A DNA stretch of 64,000 nt from Candidatus Sulfopaludibacter sp. SbA3 (lineage in GTDB: Bacteria > Acidobacteriota > Vicinamibacteria > Vicinamibacterales > UBA2999): NCBI GenBank assembly GCA_945903265.1, contig CAMDNQ010000005.1:115787-179786 (forward strand), written 5' to 3'. This document shows, in pieces, positions 52,847 to 60,892 of this stretch. Made by a program: the position numbers and the translations under genes. Positions within the stretch are counted from its first letter, which is position 1. The number at the start of each line of letters is the position of its first letter. Under the pieces are notes generated by a model, which was not told where the DNA came from, did no database searches, and saw nothing but the letters and a program-made list of their open reading frames with translations.

Positions 52847-53704
52847 TTACGACGCCTTGCGTACTTTTGATTTCTGACTCTTCACCTTTGACTTGGCGAT
52901 GACCGCCTTCGCCGGTTTCTTCTTATCCTGACTGACTGAATCGAGGCTGCGCCGCAGCGCTTCCATCAGGTCCACCACCCGCGCCGGCTCCTGCACCTCG
53001 GGCGCACCGAACTCCTCGCCGGCAATCTTGGCATCGATGATCTTGCGCAGTCCTTCGTTGTACTCGTCCTTGTAGTCCTTGAGGTTCAGGTCGGCGGCGA
53101 AGGTGGCGATGACCTGCTTCGCCAGCTTCATCTCCTCGGGCTTCACCTTCGTCGGCACCGAATTGAGCTCCTCGATCTGATCGATGCTGCGGATCTCCGC
53201 GTCGTGGTGCAGCGTGTACATCACGAGCCCCTTTTTCTGCGGCTTGATCGCGACGAGGTACTCGCGGCCATACAGAGCGACTTTCCCGATGCCCGCCTTC
53301 CCCACCATCCCTTCGCGCATCACCGCGAACGCGTCGGCTGCCATCGGACCATCGGGCGCAAGGTAGTACGCCCGATCGACGTAGATCGGGTCGATGTCGG
53401 AGGCATCCGCGAACTGCACGAGGTTGATGACGCGGCTCGATTCGACGCGCACCTTCTGGAGGTCTTCGTCGTCGACGACGATGTAACGCCCCTTCTCGAA
53501 CTCGTAGCCTTTGGCGAGCTCGGCGTTCGTCACCTCACGCTCGCAGCTCGGGCACCAGCGCTTCTGCTGGATGCGCGTCTGGCACTCGGCGTGGAGCTGA
53601 TTGAATGAGATGGTGGCGGCGGACTCGGTGGCCGGGAACACCTTCACGGGGATGTTCACCAGACTGACCTTGAGAAAGCCCTTCCAGGTGGGTCGAATAG
53701 CCAT
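52847..53704 (-). CDS. ku: Ku DNA end-binding protein (bacterial NHEJ)
   Basis: 285 residues, bacterial Ku length. Core: RPTWKGFLKVSLVNIPVKVFPATE, ISFNQLHAECQTRIQQKRWCPSCEREV (zinc-like CxxC), KGYEFEKGRYIVVDDEDL, YYLAPDG, and the C-terminal helix AALRRSLDSV. It binds broken ends and recruits LigD; no ligD lies in this window. The last 20 residues (KSKVKSQKSKVRKAS) are a Lys/Ser tail encoded by a period-7 DNA repeat (about 52858-52893), a DNA-binding tail as in other bacterial Ku but built from the local repeat family. Confidence 0.94.
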   Translation of the reverse strand: MAIRPTWKGFLKVSLVNIPVKVFPATESAATISFNQLHAECQTRIQQKRWCPSCEREVTNAELAKGYEFEKGRYIVVDDEDLQKVRVESSRVINLVQFADASDIDPIYVDRAYYLAPDGPMAADAFAVMREGMVGKAGIGKVALYGREYLVAIKPQKKGLVMYTLHHDAEIRSIDQIEELNSVPTKVKPEEMKLAKQVIATFAADLNLKDYKDEYNEGLRKIIDAKIAGEEFGAPEVQEPARVVDLMEALRRSLDSVSQDKKKPAKAVIAKSKVKSQKSKVRKAS

Positions 53705-53728
53705 ACGGGGATTATCGGCGGAACCCGT

Positions 53729-54295
53729 TTAAACAGTATCTTCGTCGCGCCGGCTGCCCAGGTCGAGCCCGGACCGCCCCATGTGGATGTCCTGGGCCTT
53801 GACCTTGTCCCGAAGGACCCGGCGGGCCTGGCCGTAAAGATGGCCGGGGACCTCGAGCCGCCTGGCGATGCTCTTGAAGTGCGACACCAGCATGAGCGTG
53901 ACGCTCTCGTCCTCTTCCTTCCATGACACCGCCTGGATCTGGCCCCAGGGCATGAAGCCGCTGTCGGACCAGACGCCGTCCCGATAAAACCCGCGAGGGA
54001 CGCGCGTACTGAGGGGAACCGCGTACCCGAAGTACAGAAACATCATCACTTCGCCGAAGAGCTCCTGCGGCGTGCGCCCGAGAACGAAGATCTTGATCAC
54101 GACCAGAAGGCCGAGCACGGCGCCCAGCGCCAGCGCGAAGCCGTAGAAGCGGGGTTTCGGGTTTTCCCAGATGAGAACGGCGGACGACTTGCGCCGCAGG
54201 AAGCGCAGCAGGTCGGTGGTGACTTTGACGTTGGCCGCGAAGAAGCCGAGGCCGAACACGAACATGAGCTGCGGGAGAAGGGTCTCCGGCGCCAT
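53729..54295 (-). CDS. Membrane protein with C-terminal PH-like/DUF5673-like domain
   Basis: 188 residues. Two or three hydrophobic helices (about 5-23, 50-70, 82-95) are followed by a soluble region with GVWSDSGFMPWGQIQAVSWKEEDESVTLMLVSHF, which looks like the W..I..W...(D/E) strand pattern of small bacterial PH-like domains such as DUF5673. Acidic/basic C-terminal tail. I do not assign a function. It lies 24 bases before ku and 12 bases after tdk on the same strand. Confidence 0.55.
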   Translation of the reverse strand: MAPETLLPQLMFVFGLGFFAANVKVTTDLLRFLRRKSSAVLIWENPKPRFYGFALALGAVLGLLVVIKIFVLGRTPQELFGEVMMFLYFGYAVPLSTRVPRGFYRDGVWSDSGFMPWGQIQAVSWKEEDESVTLMLVSHFKSIARRLEVPGHLYGQARRVLRDKVKAQDIHMGRSGLDLGSRRDEDTV

Positions 54296-54307
54296 GGGGT
54301 CAGCCTG

Positions 54308-54940
54308 TCAGCGAGGGGAGCCGGGATCCGGGATCAGGGATCCGGGTTTTGACGCACGCGTCGAGGCAGGTTCCGCCAGCCTCGGATCGAAGCATTTACG
54401 GCAGCGGGCCTCGTATGTGCCCTGCGCGCCGAGCAGCACCCGGTCTTCACTGACGACGAGCCGCTGCGTGTGGTTCGCGGGGTTGCCGCACACCATGCAG
54501 ATCGCCAGCGTCTTGGTGATGTACTCGGCAATCGCGAGCAGCTGCGGCATCGGCTCGAACGGCTTGCCGAGGTAGTCCTTGTCCAACCCGGCGACGATGA
54601 CGCGCTTGCCGCGATCCGCCAGCGTGTTGCAGACGGCCGGCAGTTCCGCGTCGAAGAACTGCCCTTCGTCGATGCCGACGACCTCGGTGTCGGCCTCCAC
54701 CTCTGCGAGCAGCGTGCGCGAGCTCGCCACCGGTGACGAGGGGATGCGCATCTCGCTGTGCGACACGATGTGGTCGTCCGCATAGCGCGTATCGAGCGCC
54801 GGTTTGAAGATCTGGACGCGCTGCCGCGCGATCTGGGCGCGCCGCAGCCGGCGGATCAGCTCCTCGCTCTTGCCGCTGAACATGCTGCCGACGATGACTT
54901 CGATCCAACCCTGGTTGGTTGGCGTACGAACAACGTCCAC
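54308..54940 (-). CDS. tdk: Thymidine kinase
   Basis: 210 residues from GTG at 54940, with AAAGG 6 bases upstream. Type II thymidine kinase: P-loop [12 protein letters not shown] (17-25), DEGQFF (Walker B-like, catalytic Glu), the lasso region [21 protein letters not shown] with the zinc CxxC and CRKCF. Salvages thymidine. The last about 13 residues ([14 protein letters not shown]) are not part of the enzyme fold and come from a four-fold heptamer repeat at the 3' end. Confidence 0.95.
   Translation of the reverse strand: MDVVRTPTNQGWIEVIVGSMFSGKSEELIRRLRRAQIARQRVQIFKPALDTRYADDHIVSHSEMRIPSSPVASSRTLLAEVEADTEVVGIDEGQFFDAELPAVCNTLADRGKRVIVAGLDKDYLGKPFEPMPQLLAIAEYITKTLAICMVCGNPANHTQRLVVSEDRVLLGAQGTYEARCRKCFDPRLAEPASTRASKPGSLIPDPGSPR
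54321..54348. repeat. Four tandem heptamers at the 3' end of tdk
   Basis: CCGGGAT, CCGGGAT, CAGGGAT, CCGGGTT in tandem, read in frame by tdk as its C-terminal tail. The unit resembles the inverse of the uvrC-internal GATCCCT. Confidence 0.75.
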
Positions 54941-54968
54941 GTGTGACCTTTGTTTTTTTGACTGTGCC

Positions 54969-55532
54969 CTAGACGCGCGAGAGATATTCGCCGGTTTCCG
55001 TATTGACCCGAATCGTGTCGCCCGGACTGACGAACGGGGGCACCTGCACCACCAGCCCCGTCTCGAGCGTCGCCGGCTTCACCTGCGCGCTCGCCGTGGC
55101 GCGGTTGATGCCGGGCACGGTGTCGACCACCTTGAGATCGACCGACTGTGGCAGTTCGATGCCCACCGGTTCCGTGCCGTAGAACTCCACGAGAATCGTC
55201 ATCTCCGCCTTGAGGTAGTTGACCGAATCGCCGAGCGCGTCGCTGCTGATGTGCACCTGCTCGTAGGACGTGGTGTCCATGAAGTAGTACGCGTCGCCGT
55301 CCTTGTACAGGTACTGCATCTCGTGCTCGTCCAGCGTCGCCCGCTCGATCATGTCCTCCGACCGCAGCTTCTGGTCCGACAGCGTGGCGTTGCGGATATT
55401 ACGCATCTTCACGCGCACGAATCCACGCAGGTTCCCGGGAGTGACGTGCTGGAGCTCGAGGATCCGGAAGAGTTCCTCGCCCTGCTTGATCAGCATGCCC
55501 TTCTTGGCGCGTGTCGCTTGGATGGTCGCCAT
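54969..55532 (-). CDS. efp: Translation elongation factor P with Asn at the tip residue
   Basis: 187 residues, normal EF-P length and three OB-like domains: [23 protein letters not shown], then [30 protein letters not shown] and [23 protein letters not shown]. It relieves ribosome stalling at polyproline. The tip loop, PGKGxAF in E. coli with modified Lys34, reads TPGNLRGF here, so position 34 is Asn. No EpmA/EpmB- or EarP-type enzyme is visible nearby. The window encodes a poly-Pro TonB protein that would need EF-P. Confidence 0.95.
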   Translation of the reverse strand: MATIQATRAKKGMLIKQGEELFRILELQHVTPGNLRGFVRVKMRNIRNATLSDQKLRSEDMIERATLDEHEMQYLYKDGDAYYFMDTTSYEQVHISSDALGDSVNYLKAEMTILVEFYGTEPVGIELPQSVDLKVVDTVPGINRATASAQVKPATLETGLVVQVPPFVSPGDTIRVNTETGEYLSRV

Positions 55533-55551
55533 CCGGACGATCTTACCTGTT

Positions 55552-55579
55552 GGTAGTCGGTAGTCGGTAGTCCGTAGTA
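55552..55579. repeat. Heptamer repeat upstream of efp and hsp20
   Basis: GGTAGTC x3 and CGTAGTA in tandem, in the divergent gap between efp and hsp20. The inverted version (CTACCGA units) lies at 58006-58026 after mscS, so the two ends of the hsp20-htrA-mscS block carry matching inverted elements. Confidence 0.75.
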
Positions 55580-55589
55580 GCATCGGTTC

Positions 55590-55988
55590 GTGGCGTTTGC
55601 GCGCTGGGATCCCATCCGTGATCTGCTCGCCATCCAGCAGCGCCTGCAGCGCTTCGCGCCGGGCCCTGCCGGCTGGGTGCCGCCGGTCGACCTGTTCGAG
55701 ACCCCCGACCAGTACGTGCTCATCGCCGAAGTGCCAGGCCTCCAGCAGGACGACCTCCAGATCCAGCTGCACGACGACAACCTGACGGTGTCGGGCGTGC
55801 GGCGCGAAAACGACATACCCTGCGAGCAGTACCATCGCATTGAACGCGGCCACGGCACGTTCAGCCGCACGTTTCACCTGCCGCATCCGGTCGACGCCGG
55901 ACGCATCGCCGCGGATCTTCGCGACGGCGTCCTCACGATCACGTGCCAGAAAATCGACGCCGGCGCCCGGCGCATTCAAGTCACATAG
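55590..55988 (+). CDS. Small heat shock protein (Hsp20/alpha-crystallin)
   Basis: 132 residues from GTG at 55590. Alpha-crystallin domain (about 32-125): PPVDLFETPDQYVLIAEVPGLQQDDLQIQLHDDNLTVSGVRR, then GTFSRTFHLPHPVDAGRIAADLRDGVLTITCQK with the G-x-L motif (GVLTI) and short N- and C-termini, the latter without a clear I-x-I/V beyond RRIQV. ATP-independent holdase. It lies 13 bases before the htrA gene, so a stress operon with a periplasmic protease and a mechanosensitive channel. Confidence 0.93.
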   Translation: MAFARWDPIRDLLAIQQRLQRFAPGPAGWVPPVDLFETPDQYVLIAEVPGLQQDDLQIQLHDDNLTVSGVRRENDIPCEQYHRIERGHGTFSRTFHLPHPVDAGRIAADLRDGVLTITCQKIDAGARRIQVT

Positions 55989-56001
55989 CAGGTCACGTAG
56001 C

Positions 56002-57183
56002 ATGAGCCCCCGCCGCCTCGTCCTCGCGATCCTGCTGCTGGTCTGCGGTTTCGCCGCGGGCCTCGTCATCACCGGCCGCATGCGCGCCGGCAACGACGCG
56101 ACCGCCCAAGCCCCGCCGGCCGATGCCCCGCAGGTGACGACGCCTGGCGCTGCGGGCGTCCCGATCGTGACACTGCCCGACTTCTCGCGTGTCGCGGAGC
56201 GCACGGTCCCCACGGTCGTGAACATTTCGTCGCAGCAGGTCGTACGGCGCCAGAACTCGCCGTTCGCGCAGGATCCGTTCTTCCAGTATTTCTTCGGCGA
56301 TCCCGATGACGTGTACGGACCGCGCCGGGGCGTGGAGCGCAGCCTCGGCTCTGGCGTCGTCGTCAGCGCCGACGGCCTGGTGCTCACGAACAACCACGTG
56401 GTCGCGGGCGAATCGGGCCGGATCTCGCTGCGGCAGCTGCCGGCCGTCACGGTGGCCCTCGCCGACAAGCGCGAGGTTGAAGCCGAAATTGTCGGCGTCG
56501 ACCCCTCCACTGACCTCGCGCTCCTCAGGATTCCGGCGACCAATCTGAGGACGATCCCCTGGGGCGACTCGGACAAGCTGAAAGTCGCGGAGTGGGTCCT
56601 CGCCATTGGCAACCCCTTCCAGCTCAATCAGACCGTGACGCTCGGCATCATCTCGGCCCTCGGCCGGACGAACGTCGGCATCTCCGCGTACGAGGATTTC
56701 ATCCAGACCGACGCGGCGATCAACCCCGGCAACTCAGGCGGCGCGCTCGTGAATGCGCGTGGAGAGCTCGTCGGCATCAACACCGCCATCTTCAGCCAGA
56801 GCGGCGGCTACCAGGGGATCGGCTTCGCCGTGCCGAGCAATCTGGCGCGGCGCGTCGTCGCGGACCTGACGCAGTACGGCGAAGTGCGGCGCGGATCGAT
56901 CGGCTACGTCGAGATCGCCCCGCTCTCGACGCTGATGGCCGAGCAGCTCAAGATCACAGCCGGCAGCGGTGTGCTCGTGCAGGCGATGCGACGCGACGCG
57001 GCCGCCTACGGCGCCGGCATGCGTCCTGGCGACGTCATCGTCGCCTTCAACGGCGCCGCCATCAGCGACGCCGGGCAGCTCTCCCGAATGATCCAGGACG
57101 CGCGCATCGGCAGCACCGCCGCGCTGACCATGATGCGCGACGGCCGCCGCGTCGAGCTCAAGATCCCGATCGGCGCCAACTGA
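56002..57183 (+). CDS. HtrA/DegP-type serine protease
   Basis: 393 residues from ATG at 56002. One N-terminal membrane anchor (about 6-25), then a trypsin-like domain with LTNNHVVAG (His), DPSTDLALLRI (Asp) and TDAAINPGNSGGALV (Ser), and a single PDZ domain (about 310-393; GVLVQAMRRDAAAYGAGMRPGDVIVAFNG). One PDZ suggests DegS/HtrA-like rather than DegP. Loop LA has FFGDPDDVYGPRRG. It would act at the periplasmic face. Same operon as hsp20 and mscS. Confidence 0.93.
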   Translation: MSPRRLVLAILLLVCGFAAGLVITGRMRAGNDATAQAPPADAPQVTTPGAAGVPIVTLPDFSRVAERTVPTVVNISSQQVVRRQNSPFAQDPFFQYFFGDPDDVYGPRRGVERSLGSGVVVSADGLVLTNNHVVAGESGRISLRQLPAVTVALADKREVEAEIVGVDPSTDLALLRIPATNLRTIPWGDSDKLKVAEWVLAIGNPFQLNQTVTLGIISALGRTNVGISAYEDFIQTDAAINPGNSGGALVNARGELVGINTAIFSQSGGYQGIGFAVPSNLARRVVADLTQYGEVRRGSIGYVEIAPLSTLMAEQLKITAGSGVLVQAMRRDAAAYGAGMRPGDVIVAFNGAAISDAGQLSRMIQDARIGSTAALTMMRDGRRVELKIPIGAN

Positions 57184-57186
57184 CGC

Positions 57187-58005
57187 GTGGACAGCTGGCT
57201 GGTCCCCGCGGGGCTTCGCATCGCCGGGCTGGCCATCGGCGCCTACCTGCTCGTCCGCATCGTCCGCGCCGCCGCTCGCCGCCTCGAGCGGTATCTCGCG
57301 CAGGGCACCGGCCTTGACGTCGTCGAGCGCACCAAGCGCGCGCAGACGCTGGCCCGCATCCTCCAGAAAACACTCGTCATCATCGTCGTCGGCATGGCGG
57401 GGCTGATGATGCTGCGCGAGCTCGACATCGACATCACGCCGGTCCTCACGGGCGCCGGCATCGCCGGCCTCGCGGTCGGCTTCGGCGCGCAGACGCTCGT
57501 GCGCGACGTCATCTCCGGCTTCTTTCTCATCGCGGAGGACCAGGTGCGGGTCGGCGACGTCGCGGTCGTCAACGGCCAGAACGGGCTTGTCGAGCAGGTG
57601 AACCTGCGGACGATCGTCCTGCGCGACGAGAGCGGCACCGTGCACATCTTTCCCAACGGCGAGGTGAAGACGCTCGCCAACATGTCGAAAGACTTCTCGT
57701 ACTACGTCATCACCGTGCCGCTGCCCTTCGACGCCGACGTCGACGCGGCCGCCGACGCCATGCGCCACGCCGCCGCCAGCATGGCGGAGGCGCCCGACTT
57801 CAGGACACACATCCTCGAGCCGCTGGAGGTGTACGGCGTTGACGCGTTCGAGCCGGGCCAGATGGTGCTGAAGGCACGCATCAAGACCGTGCCGTTGAAG
57901 CAGTGGGTTGTCGGAAGAGAATTGCGGAAGCGGATGGCGCGGACGTTCGCGGAGCGTGGGATCGAAATCGCGACGCCGGCGGCGATGGTCAGGCCGCGGA
58001 CTTAA
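57187..58005 (+). CDS. Small-conductance mechanosensitive channel (MscS family)
   Basis: 272 residues from GTG at 57187, 3 bases after htrA. Helix 1 (about 7-25), helix 2 (about 60-80), pore helix TM3 with GIAGLAVGFGAQTLVRDVISGFFLIAEDQVRVGD, the standard MscS beta domain (VNGQNGLVEQVNLRTIVLRDESGTVHIFPNGEV) and the alpha/beta C-terminus. It is a short two-to-three-helix form. It releases solutes on hypo-osmotic shock. Followed by a heptamer repeat and, convergent, by leuA 21 bases away. Confidence 0.93.
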   Translation: MDSWLVPAGLRIAGLAIGAYLLVRIVRAAARRLERYLAQGTGLDVVERTKRAQTLARILQKTLVIIVVGMAGLMMLRELDIDITPVLTGAGIAGLAVGFGAQTLVRDVISGFFLIAEDQVRVGDVAVVNGQNGLVEQVNLRTIVLRDESGTVHIFPNGEVKTLANMSKDFSYYVITVPLPFDADVDAAADAMRHAAASMAEAPDFRTHILEPLEVYGVDAFEPGQMVLKARIKTVPLKQWVVGRELRKRMARTFAERGIEIATPAAMVRPRT

Positions 58006-58026
58006 CTACCGACTACCGACCACCGA
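58006..58026. repeat. Three heptamers between mscS and leuA
   Basis: CTACCGA, CTACCGA, CCACCGA in the gap between convergent genes, the near inverse of GGTAGTC at 55552-55572. Confidence 0.75.
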
Positions 58027-59313
58027 CTAAACGCCGTGTCCGTATCCGCTCTCCTGCATCGCGTGCGGCGCGGCGGTTGACGGCGTATCGAACGGATCGA
58101 CAGCCGCGGTCGCGGCCGGCTGCGCCTGCCCGGTTGACGTCTGCCCATTGGACAGCGTACGGACGCCGCTGACGGTCGCGACGATGTCGTTGTCGTTGAT
58201 GATTTTGCGCTCGTCCGCAATCGCCATCAGCGCGCGATAGACCTCGAGCAGCTCGGCGCCTTCGATCGTGAGACCGAGCTCGGCGCAGCGCTTCTGCACC
58301 GCGTGGCGGCCGGAATGCTTGCCGAGCACCAGAGGATTCCAGGGCGCCCCCACGTCCTCGGCGCGCATGATTTCGTAGGTCCGCCGGTCCTTGAGCATGC
58401 CGTCCTGGTGAATGCCCGCCTCGTGCGCGAAGGCGTTGCGACCGACGATCGCCTTGTTCACCTGGACGCCCTGTCCGGTCAGCCCCGTGACCATCTCGCT
58501 CGACGGATAAATCTGCCGGTGATCGACGCCGACCGAGTACGGCAGGCGGTCGCTGCGGACGTGGAACGCCATCACGATCTCTTCGAGCGCCGCGTTGCCG
58601 GCGCGCTCGCCGATACCGTTGATCGTGCACTCCACCTGACGGGCGCCGCCCTGTACCGCGGCGATGGAGTTGGCGACCGCCAGGCCCAGATCGTCATGGC
58701 AGTGGGTGCTGAAGACGACGGTGTCGGCATTCGGCACCCGGCCGCGGATCCCCTCGAAGAATTCGCGCGTGTCATCGGGCGTCGTAAAGCCGACCGTGTC
58801 GGGCAGGTTGATCGTCGTGGCGCCCGCCTTGATGACGCCTTCGACGACGCGGCAGAGGAAGTCCAGGTCGCTGCGCGTCGCGTCTTCCGCCGAGAACTGC
58901 ACGTCGTCAGTGTGCTGCCGCGCGTAGCGGACCGCGTCGATGGCGTTCTCGAGACACTGTTCCCGCGTCATGCGCAGCTTCGCCTGCAGATGCAGATCGG
59001 ACGTGGCAATGAACGTGTGAATCCGTCCGCGGGCGGCCGGCTCGATCGACCAGGCCGCCTTCTCGAGGTCGGCGCGGTGGCAACGGGCCAGGCAGGCAAT
59101 GATCGGGCGGCGAATCTCGGTGGCGATGCGGCGGACGGCCTCGGCGTCGGCGGGGGACGCAATCGGAAACCCTGCCTCGATGATGTCGACGCCCAGAAGG
59201 TCGAGCTGGCGGGCAAGCTGCAGCTTTTCAGACGGGCGCAGCGAAAAGCCGGGCGCCTGCTCCCCGTCGCGGAGCGTCGTATCGAAAATACGGACGCGAT
59301 TCTGCTCGCTCAT
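58027..59313 (-). CDS. leuA: 2-Isopropylmalate synthase, short form lacking regulatory domain
   Basis: 428 residues from ATG at 59313. The HMGL-like catalytic barrel is complete: FDTTLRDGEQAPGFS (metal Asp), STHCHDDLGLAVANSIAAV (metal His pair), GERAGNAALEE, then the accessory domain AHEAGIHQDGMLKDRRTYEIM, LGKHSGRHAV. It ends shortly after the helical linker, at GVRTLSN, and lacks the about 120-residue C-terminal domain that binds leucine. The 21-base gap to mscS leaves no room for it. First committed step of leucine synthesis; citramalate synthase is less likely given leuCD nearby. The GGAG ribosome-binding site lies within a heptamer repeat. Confidence 0.9.
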   Translation of the reverse strand: MSEQNRVRIFDTTLRDGEQAPGFSLRPSEKLQLARQLDLLGVDIIEAGFPIASPADAEAVRRIATEIRRPIIACLARCHRADLEKAAWSIEPAARGRIHTFIATSDLHLQAKLRMTREQCLENAIDAVRYARQHTDDVQFSAEDATRSDLDFLCRVVEGVIKAGATTINLPDTVGFTTPDDTREFFEGIRGRVPNADTVVFSTHCHDDLGLAVANSIAAVQGGARQVECTINGIGERAGNAALEEIVMAFHVRSDRLPYSVGVDHRQIYPSSEMVTGLTGQGVQVNKAIVGRNAFAHEAGIHQDGMLKDRRTYEIMRAEDVGAPWNPLVLGKHSGRHAVQKRCAELGLTIEGAELLEVYRALMAIADERKIINDNDIVATVSGVRTLSNGQTSTGQAQPAATAAVDPFDTPSTAAPHAMQESGYGHGV

Positions 59314-59315
59314 CT

Positions 59316-59384
59316 CAACTCCCAACCCACCAACTTCCAATTCCCAACCCGTTTTGAAGGTTGGCGTCCTGGAAGTTGGGAGTT
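59316..59384. repeat. Heptamer repeats and inverted copy in leuA leader
   Basis: CAACTCC, CAACCCA, then related CCAATTC/CCAACCC units at 59318-59350, with the inverted GGAAGTTGGGAGTT at 59371-59384. AACTTCCAA/AACTCCC can pair with it to form a hairpin in the leuA mRNA leader, close to its ribosome-binding site. Confidence 0.65.
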
Positions 59385-59394
59385 TCCTGTTGCC

Positions 59395-59423
59395 AGTAGA
59401 CGGCACCGGCCAGGATTTGTCAA
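59395..59423 (-). promoter_or_regulatory. leuA: Sigma-70-type promoter of leuA
   Basis: Reverse strand TTGACA (59423-59418), 17-base spacer, TCTACT (59400-59395). Transcription near 59388 gives a leader of about 75 bases filled by the repeat/hairpin. AT-rich DNA just upstream (ATGATAATTG, GGATTAAC) and the palindrome ATAGGCCTAT overlapping the lysR ATG are candidate LysR-binding sites. Confidence 0.55.
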
Positions 59424-59465
59424 AATGATAATTGTTCTGTTTGGATTAACTCTGCTTATAGGCCT

Positions 59466-60416
59466 ATGGAGCTGAGCGAGCTTCGCGTCTTCCTCAAAGT
59501 CGCCACCGAGCGCAGCTTCTCGCGCGCGGCGATGAAGCTGCACCGGACCCAGCCGGCGGTGAGCCAGGCGGTGCGGCGGCTCGAGGAGAGCGTCGGGGAA
59601 CGGCTGTTCGATCGCGCCACGAAGGACGCCACGCTGACCGACGCGGGCCGGCTCCTGCGGGACTATGCGGATCGCCTGCTGCGGCTGTCAGAGGAAGCGG
59701 AGGCGGCGGTCAAGGACCTGCGCGACCTGCGCCGCGGACGGGTGCTGCTCGGCGTCAACGAAGCCTCGGTGCACGTCGTCCTCCCCCTGATTCACCGATT
59801 CCACGAGGCTCACCCGCTGGTGCATGTCGACGTGCGGCGCGTGCCGGCGCGGCAGCTCGGGGCGGAAGTCGCACAGGGCACCCTCGACTTCGGCGTGATG
59901 ACGTTCCAGCCGTCAGAGGCGCGCCTGGGATCGATCGTGCTCGGCCAGGACGAGCTCGTGATGCTCGTGCACCCCTCGCATCCGCTGGCCGGCGCGAAAG
60001 AGGTCACGCTCGCGGAGTGCGGCCGGCAGACGCTCATCGCGCACAACGACCCGTCGCACGTGCGCGACCGCGTCCTGCGCCTCTTCGAGCAGCACCACAT
60101 CCCCGCCAACATCCTCGTGTCGCTGCCGAGCCTGGAGGGGATCAAGCGCGCGGTGGCGCTGAAGCTGGGGGTCGCCCTGCTCCCGCGCCGCTGCGCGGAG
60201 TCAGAGATCGCGCGCGGTGAGCTCGTGGCGCTGATGATGCCGGAAATTCGCCTGCGGCGTCAGGTGCGGCTGGTGTTCAGAAAAGGCGGCGAACGCTCTC
60301 ACGCGTCGGCGGCGTTCCTGTCGCTGGTTGAGGAAATCGCGCCGAAGGCGTCCAAGCGTCATAGCCAGGAAGAGCAGAAAGACCTGGCCACGAAGGACAC
60401 GAAGATCACGAAGTAG
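59466..60416 (+). CDS. LysR-family transcriptional regulator
   Basis: 316 residues. Winged helix at 1-60 (LRVFLKVATERSFSRAAMKLHRTQPAVSQAVRRLEE) and a periplasmic-binding-protein-like effector domain (about 90-295). The tail DLATKDTKITK is encoded by three 9-base repeats (CACGAAGGA, CACGAAGAT, CACGAAGTA) and is not part of the fold. Divergent from leuA with a 152-base gap, the classical position for an activator of the neighbouring leucine gene; ligand may be a pathway intermediate, by inference. Confidence 0.9.
   Translation: MELSELRVFLKVATERSFSRAAMKLHRTQPAVSQAVRRLEESVGERLFDRATKDATLTDAGRLLRDYADRLLRLSEEAEAAVKDLRDLRRGRVLLGVNEASVHVVLPLIHRFHEAHPLVHVDVRRVPARQLGAEVAQGTLDFGVMTFQPSEARLGSIVLGQDELVMLVHPSHPLAGAKEVTLAECGRQTLIAHNDPSHVRDRVLRLFEQHHIPANILVSLPSLEGIKRAVALKLGVALLPRRCAESEIARGELVALMMPEIRLRRQVRLVFRKGGERSHASAAFLSLVEEIAPKASKRHSQEEQKDLATKDTKITK
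60389..60415. repeat. Three nonamer repeats at the 3' end of the lysR gene
   Basis: CACGAAGGA, CACGAAGAT, CACGAAGTA in tandem, in frame with the gene. The same unit recurs at 60893-60919 and, inverted, at about 61027-61077. Confidence 0.75.
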
Positions 60417-60570
60417 GCCGGAACGACGCACTCGCGATTTCCTCCGGACGTCGTTTCTTGCATCCTCCCGCAACCTCCGCCCACGTTTTTCTCGGTACAT
60501 GGCGCGGTACGCCACGTGCCTCTCCGGACGACGATGTAGAATCGGGCGCAAGCCCGGAGAGAGGGGCGCG

Positions 60571-60852
60571 ATGGGAACGGTTGAGGAACGTTTGGCTTCG
60601 CTGGAGACCAGGATGGACGCGATCGCCGATTTTCGCGCAGACACGACGCGCCGATTCACCGAGCTTCGCACTGACATGAATCGGCAGTTTGCCGACGTGA
60701 ACCGCCAGTTCAGCGAGCTCCGGGACGACATGAACCGGCGATTCGTGGCGTTGGACGAAAAGACCGACCGCCACTTCACATGGATGGTCGGCACCCAGAT
60801 CGGGGTACTGCTGGCGGTAGTCGGCGCCCTCGTGGGTGCCTATTACCGATAA
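60571..60852 (+). CDS. Coiled-coil protein with C-terminal membrane helix
   Basis: 93 residues from ATG at 60571 (GGAGAGAGG upstream). Residues 1-70 form a heptad coiled coil with repeats of RxFxELRxDMN (RRFTELRTDMN, RQFSELRDDMN, RRFVALDEKTD), then one transmembrane helix (TQIGVLLAVVGALVGAYY). The pattern matches small tail-anchored coiled-coil proteins of unknown function that are common in bacteria. It follows lysR by about 150 bases with no recognised gene in the gap. Confidence 0.72.
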   Translation: MGTVEERLASLETRMDAIADFRADTTRRFTELRTDMNRQFADVNRQFSELRDDMNRRFVALDEKTDRHFTWMVGTQIGVLLAVVGALVGAYYR

Positions 60853-60892
60853 GAGCGCCGCGCAGCCGCCACGAAGGGCAAAAGGGCCTGGC

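Noticed and set aside
53060..53740. A ligD gene next to ku
   Set aside because: No ligase, polymerase or phosphoesterase motif in any frame near ku; the neighbours are a membrane protein and tdk.
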